Below are positions 61,801 to 64,000 of a stretch of 64,000 bases of DNA, piece after piece. A program made the translations under genes and the position numbers. This stretch comes from Haemonchus contortus (lineage: Eukaryota > Nematoda > Chromadorea > Rhabditida > Trichostrongylidae), in assembly GCA_000469685.2 (NCBI GenBank), contig LS997563.1, forward strand, positions 10,132,940 through 10,196,939, written 5' to 3'. Numbering within the stretch: position 1 is the first letter of the stretch; every line of letters starts with the position of its first letter. The notes below the pieces were generated by a model. The model was not told the DNA's origin and searched no databases. It was given only the letters and a program-made list of their open reading frames with translations.

Positions 61801-63814
61801 CTGATATGCCTTCACGGTGGTTGTCACGACAACTACAATGTGCCTTTTATATGTATTAGCACTTCAATTGCAACGATAGAATAATTAAATCGAGGACACA
61901 GAGTTACGGGTAAAACTTGGGGCTGCGGTGGTTTGTTGTTATTGTCATCCTTTTATGTCTCCGGATGAGTCCAGTCGTTTCGTTTTACTATGAAAATAGA
62001 TCTACCATCAGTTTCGTCGTTGTGCTCATGAAAAATTGAATAGAACCCTATTTTGCGGGTAGTCATAGACACATCATCGTTATTGTTTTCCTGGGAAAGC
62101 CCCACTTATTCTTCATGAACCTGACTCATTACTTTTTTATGTGACTGCGAGATACAGTTTTTCTATGTACTTTTGGATGGAATTCGTTATAGTGGTGATG
62201 CAGGTCTACGCGAAGTAGTGCGCCACGTTTATAGGCTCTTTTTTCCCTGGCAGTGCTGGTTGCTATCTGAAGAAGCGCTGAGTCTATTGCTCTACAATCT
62301 AGCTATTCTTCGAAGATGTTATGTGGTCCGTATTCATGCCATTCTTTCATTGTCTTACGATTAGAGAGGGATTGAGAAAAATGGCATAGGATTAGGTCCG
62401 TTCAGTTATTGGCCGAGAACAGAACAGAACTCATATGGGTTGTAATGCTTAATTTTGATGAGATAGTCCCTTTTTATTGGCTTTTGAGAAAATCTCCCAC
62501 AAAAAGGTCAATCAAAAGTAATTCAAGTGAAAACATTAATCTATAACTCGAGTAGGGGCGGTGTCCATTCGAGCTCGGTGATAAAATATCAAGGCTGCCA
62601 ATAGCCTTAACGAGGAAAATGTTCCAAGACGGTGGAAATCGTCGGAATTGATGCTCCGAAAAGAAAACGACCTTGCATATTGAAATCGAGGTTGTTCAAG
62701 AGCTCATCTAATTTTGTAGGCATCAATTAGATGAAAATCATTATGAACCATGCAACTATTTATTCAGGCAGCACCACATCCACCACCTCATGCGCCACCA
62801 CATGCACCGCCACCACAACCTCCTCCTCACCCCAACAAGGATCGTAAGGACCCGCATGCCGGTCGCACCTTGGAACTTAATGGTCATGTCGGATTGGATG
62901 CTCTACCGCATCAGCTGGTCAAGAAAGCTGTGGAGGCTGGGTAAGCTGTTGGCTTCTTCTTATTTAAAACTTTGGCTTCGGGATGGTTTTTGAAAAGGGC
63001 AGAAGCTACCTGATTATCAAACTTTTCAGTAGAGCATGAACCTTATAAAATAAGAAGTAGAAATAACTTTGGTACTTTTGATAACAACAGATAATAGATT
63101 CGAGCTTATTTCTTTTCTTCAACCCTGAAGTAAACAGAAAGGTTAAGGGCGAGGAGGGCTCAGAGTTTCAGAGAAGATTTTTTGATATTCACAAGACACA
63201 AAAGATTATTTTTTAGTTTGCTCTTGATGTGACTAAGGTTTATAAGATTACAGAATGAAATGTAGTAGGTTTCGGGTTTGGTGACTGTCAGCACGCTTGC
63301 CATGGGTAGGTTTTCAGATGCGCGACTATCCAGATGAAGAGCACGCTTAAGTCCATCATGTTTCGTTACCAACTTGAGCTGTGCTACGCACTTTTACTGT
63401 CTCTTAGCGAAACTCGGACTTTTTCATCTTTTAAGATGTATATAAGGTTTCAAGGTACAACCAATAGTAATGATAAATTTATTAGCATGATGTTGGGAAG
63501 CACATGTCTTTTCAGTGGTTCAGGTGTCCAGGCTACCTGATCCCAAATAACCTGGGAAATGAAATTCCTGAACTTTCCGTAGTAACACTTCAATTTGATG
63601 AAAGTGAGCTGATCTTAATGGAGGTGGAATTAAACGATGATTTGCTTCAATGAATCTATACGAACTCTTTTCAGGTTCCAATTCAACTTAATGTGCGTGG
63701 GCGAAACTGGTATGGGAAAAACAACGTTGATCGAATCGCTGTTCAACATGAAGCTGGATTTGGAGCCATGCAGTCATGAACTCAAAACTGTTGAGCTGCG
63801 TACGAGATCATACG
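58848..63814 (+). CDS. unc-61: Septin (SEPT6/UNC-61 class), 5' exons; gene continues beyond the window
   Basis: Septins are GTP-binding proteins that assemble into filaments at the cytokinetic furrow and cell cortex. Exon 2 (62768-62940) encodes a Pro/His-rich stretch of repeated PPHAPPH followed by the septin entry sequence LELNGHVGLDALPHQLVKKAV. Exon 3 (63675-63814) starts in GFQFNLMCVGETGMGKTT, the G1 P-loop, near residue 78. EPCSHELKTVELRTRSY after the P-loop favours the SEPT6 class. Phases between exons 2 and 3 agree (GG then G). The proposed first exon, 58848-58880 (MAEAEVKKPLV), is in phase and preceded by a strong acceptor, but lies 3.9 kb upstream and could belong to another gene. 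The switch, G3, G4 and C-terminal coiled coil lie to the right of the window. Confidence 0.75.
59993..61333 (+). other. Exon-like segments of an unidentified gene inside the septin intron
   Basis: Several plus-strand segments have good splice borders. 59993-60124 (EFEDSSEVLVGVQYATQWIE) has acceptor TTTCCAG and donor GTATGT and can join 60189-60261, which ends in a stop. 60565-60708 ends in a GTATTC donor. A segment starting near 61032 (YFVGREDGQLRLVP) ends at a GTAAGA donor near 61151. A GTAAGTG donor is at 61229, and another segment ends at GTAAGT near 61334. A 160-codon hydrophobic frame at 59517-59999 lies just upstream. A nested or interleaved gene with membrane segments is possible; no family was recognised, and a single model could not be built. 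Confidence 0.35.
61400..62767. other. Septin intron 1, last part
   Basis: No gene or repeat recognised up to the acceptor of septin exon 2. Confidence 0.4.
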
Positions 63815-64000
63815 GTATGAATAGTTTCGTTACTTGGGAAGTTTTTTTGTAAATATGTAAGGGGTTTAGATGAACACAGCTTTTCACTGCAACTTTCCGA
63901 CGTTACTTACTGTATGCATGCATAATCTATAATTCGCATCTTTATCACAGACATAATTAATGACTTTTTTTGAGTTGTTTTCTTTTTTGTTGATTTTGTG

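Noticed and set aside
62750..62767. ATG at 62750 as the septin start
   Set aside because: The bases between it and 62767 form a good acceptor (TTTATTCAG), so this ATG is most likely intronic.
1..64000. CRISPR arrays, bacterial operons or prophage
   Set aside because: The window is eukaryotic, with spliced genes throughout; no spaced identical repeats or ribosome-binding-site-led gene clusters were seen.

Overview
The window is nuclear DNA of a nematode, most likely a clade V (strongylid-type) species. The evidence is intron-rich genes with phase-consistent GT-AG introns, TTTCAG-type acceptors a few dozen bases upstream of start codons (the pattern expected for spliced-leader trans-splicing), a nematode-type patched-related gene, and introns full of short inverted-repeat elements. 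The species cannot be fixed from sequence alone. No CRISPR array, tRNA or rRNA gene was found.

Layout. 1-1607 is the 3' end of a Ty3/gypsy LTR retrotransposon: integrase end of pol with one frameshift, polypurine tract and 161-bp 3' LTR. 1.6-10.2 kb is gene-poor and holds two MITE-like elements, a Tc1/mariner element with near-perfect ends but a broken transposase, and a decayed coding-like stretch around 7.2-8.4 kb. Four host genes follow, all on the plus strand: (1) a patched-related (PTR, sterol-sensing-domain) membrane protein, 20 exons, 10266-26765; (2) the alpha subunit of mitochondrial propionyl-CoA carboxylase, 18 exons, 33839-48223; (3) COX10 heme A farnesyltransferase, 10 exons, 52191-55188; (4) the 5' part of a SEPT6/UNC-61-class septin from about 58848, running off the right edge. 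All gene models were assembled by hand from splice sites, reading-frame phase and conserved protein motifs.

Introns and spacers hold at least three families of short inverted-repeat elements, a decayed RTE-type retrotransposon, a 0.5-kb foldback element, two 80-90-nt hairpins in PTR introns, and coding-like stretches of unknown identity: minus strand at 30.1-31.0 kb, minus strand inside a propionyl-CoA carboxylase intron near 36.7-37.3 kb, and plus strand inside the first septin intron near 60-61.3 kb.

The four genes do not form a pathway. Two serve mitochondria (propionate breakdown; heme A for cytochrome oxidase), one is a membrane sterol/lipid-type transporter relative and one is cytoskeletal. 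Spacings of 3.7-7 kb do not suggest an operon. The most checkable leads are the long hairpin at 14878-14965, the candidate nested gene in the septin intron, and a carboxylase intron whose expected donor site lacks GT.
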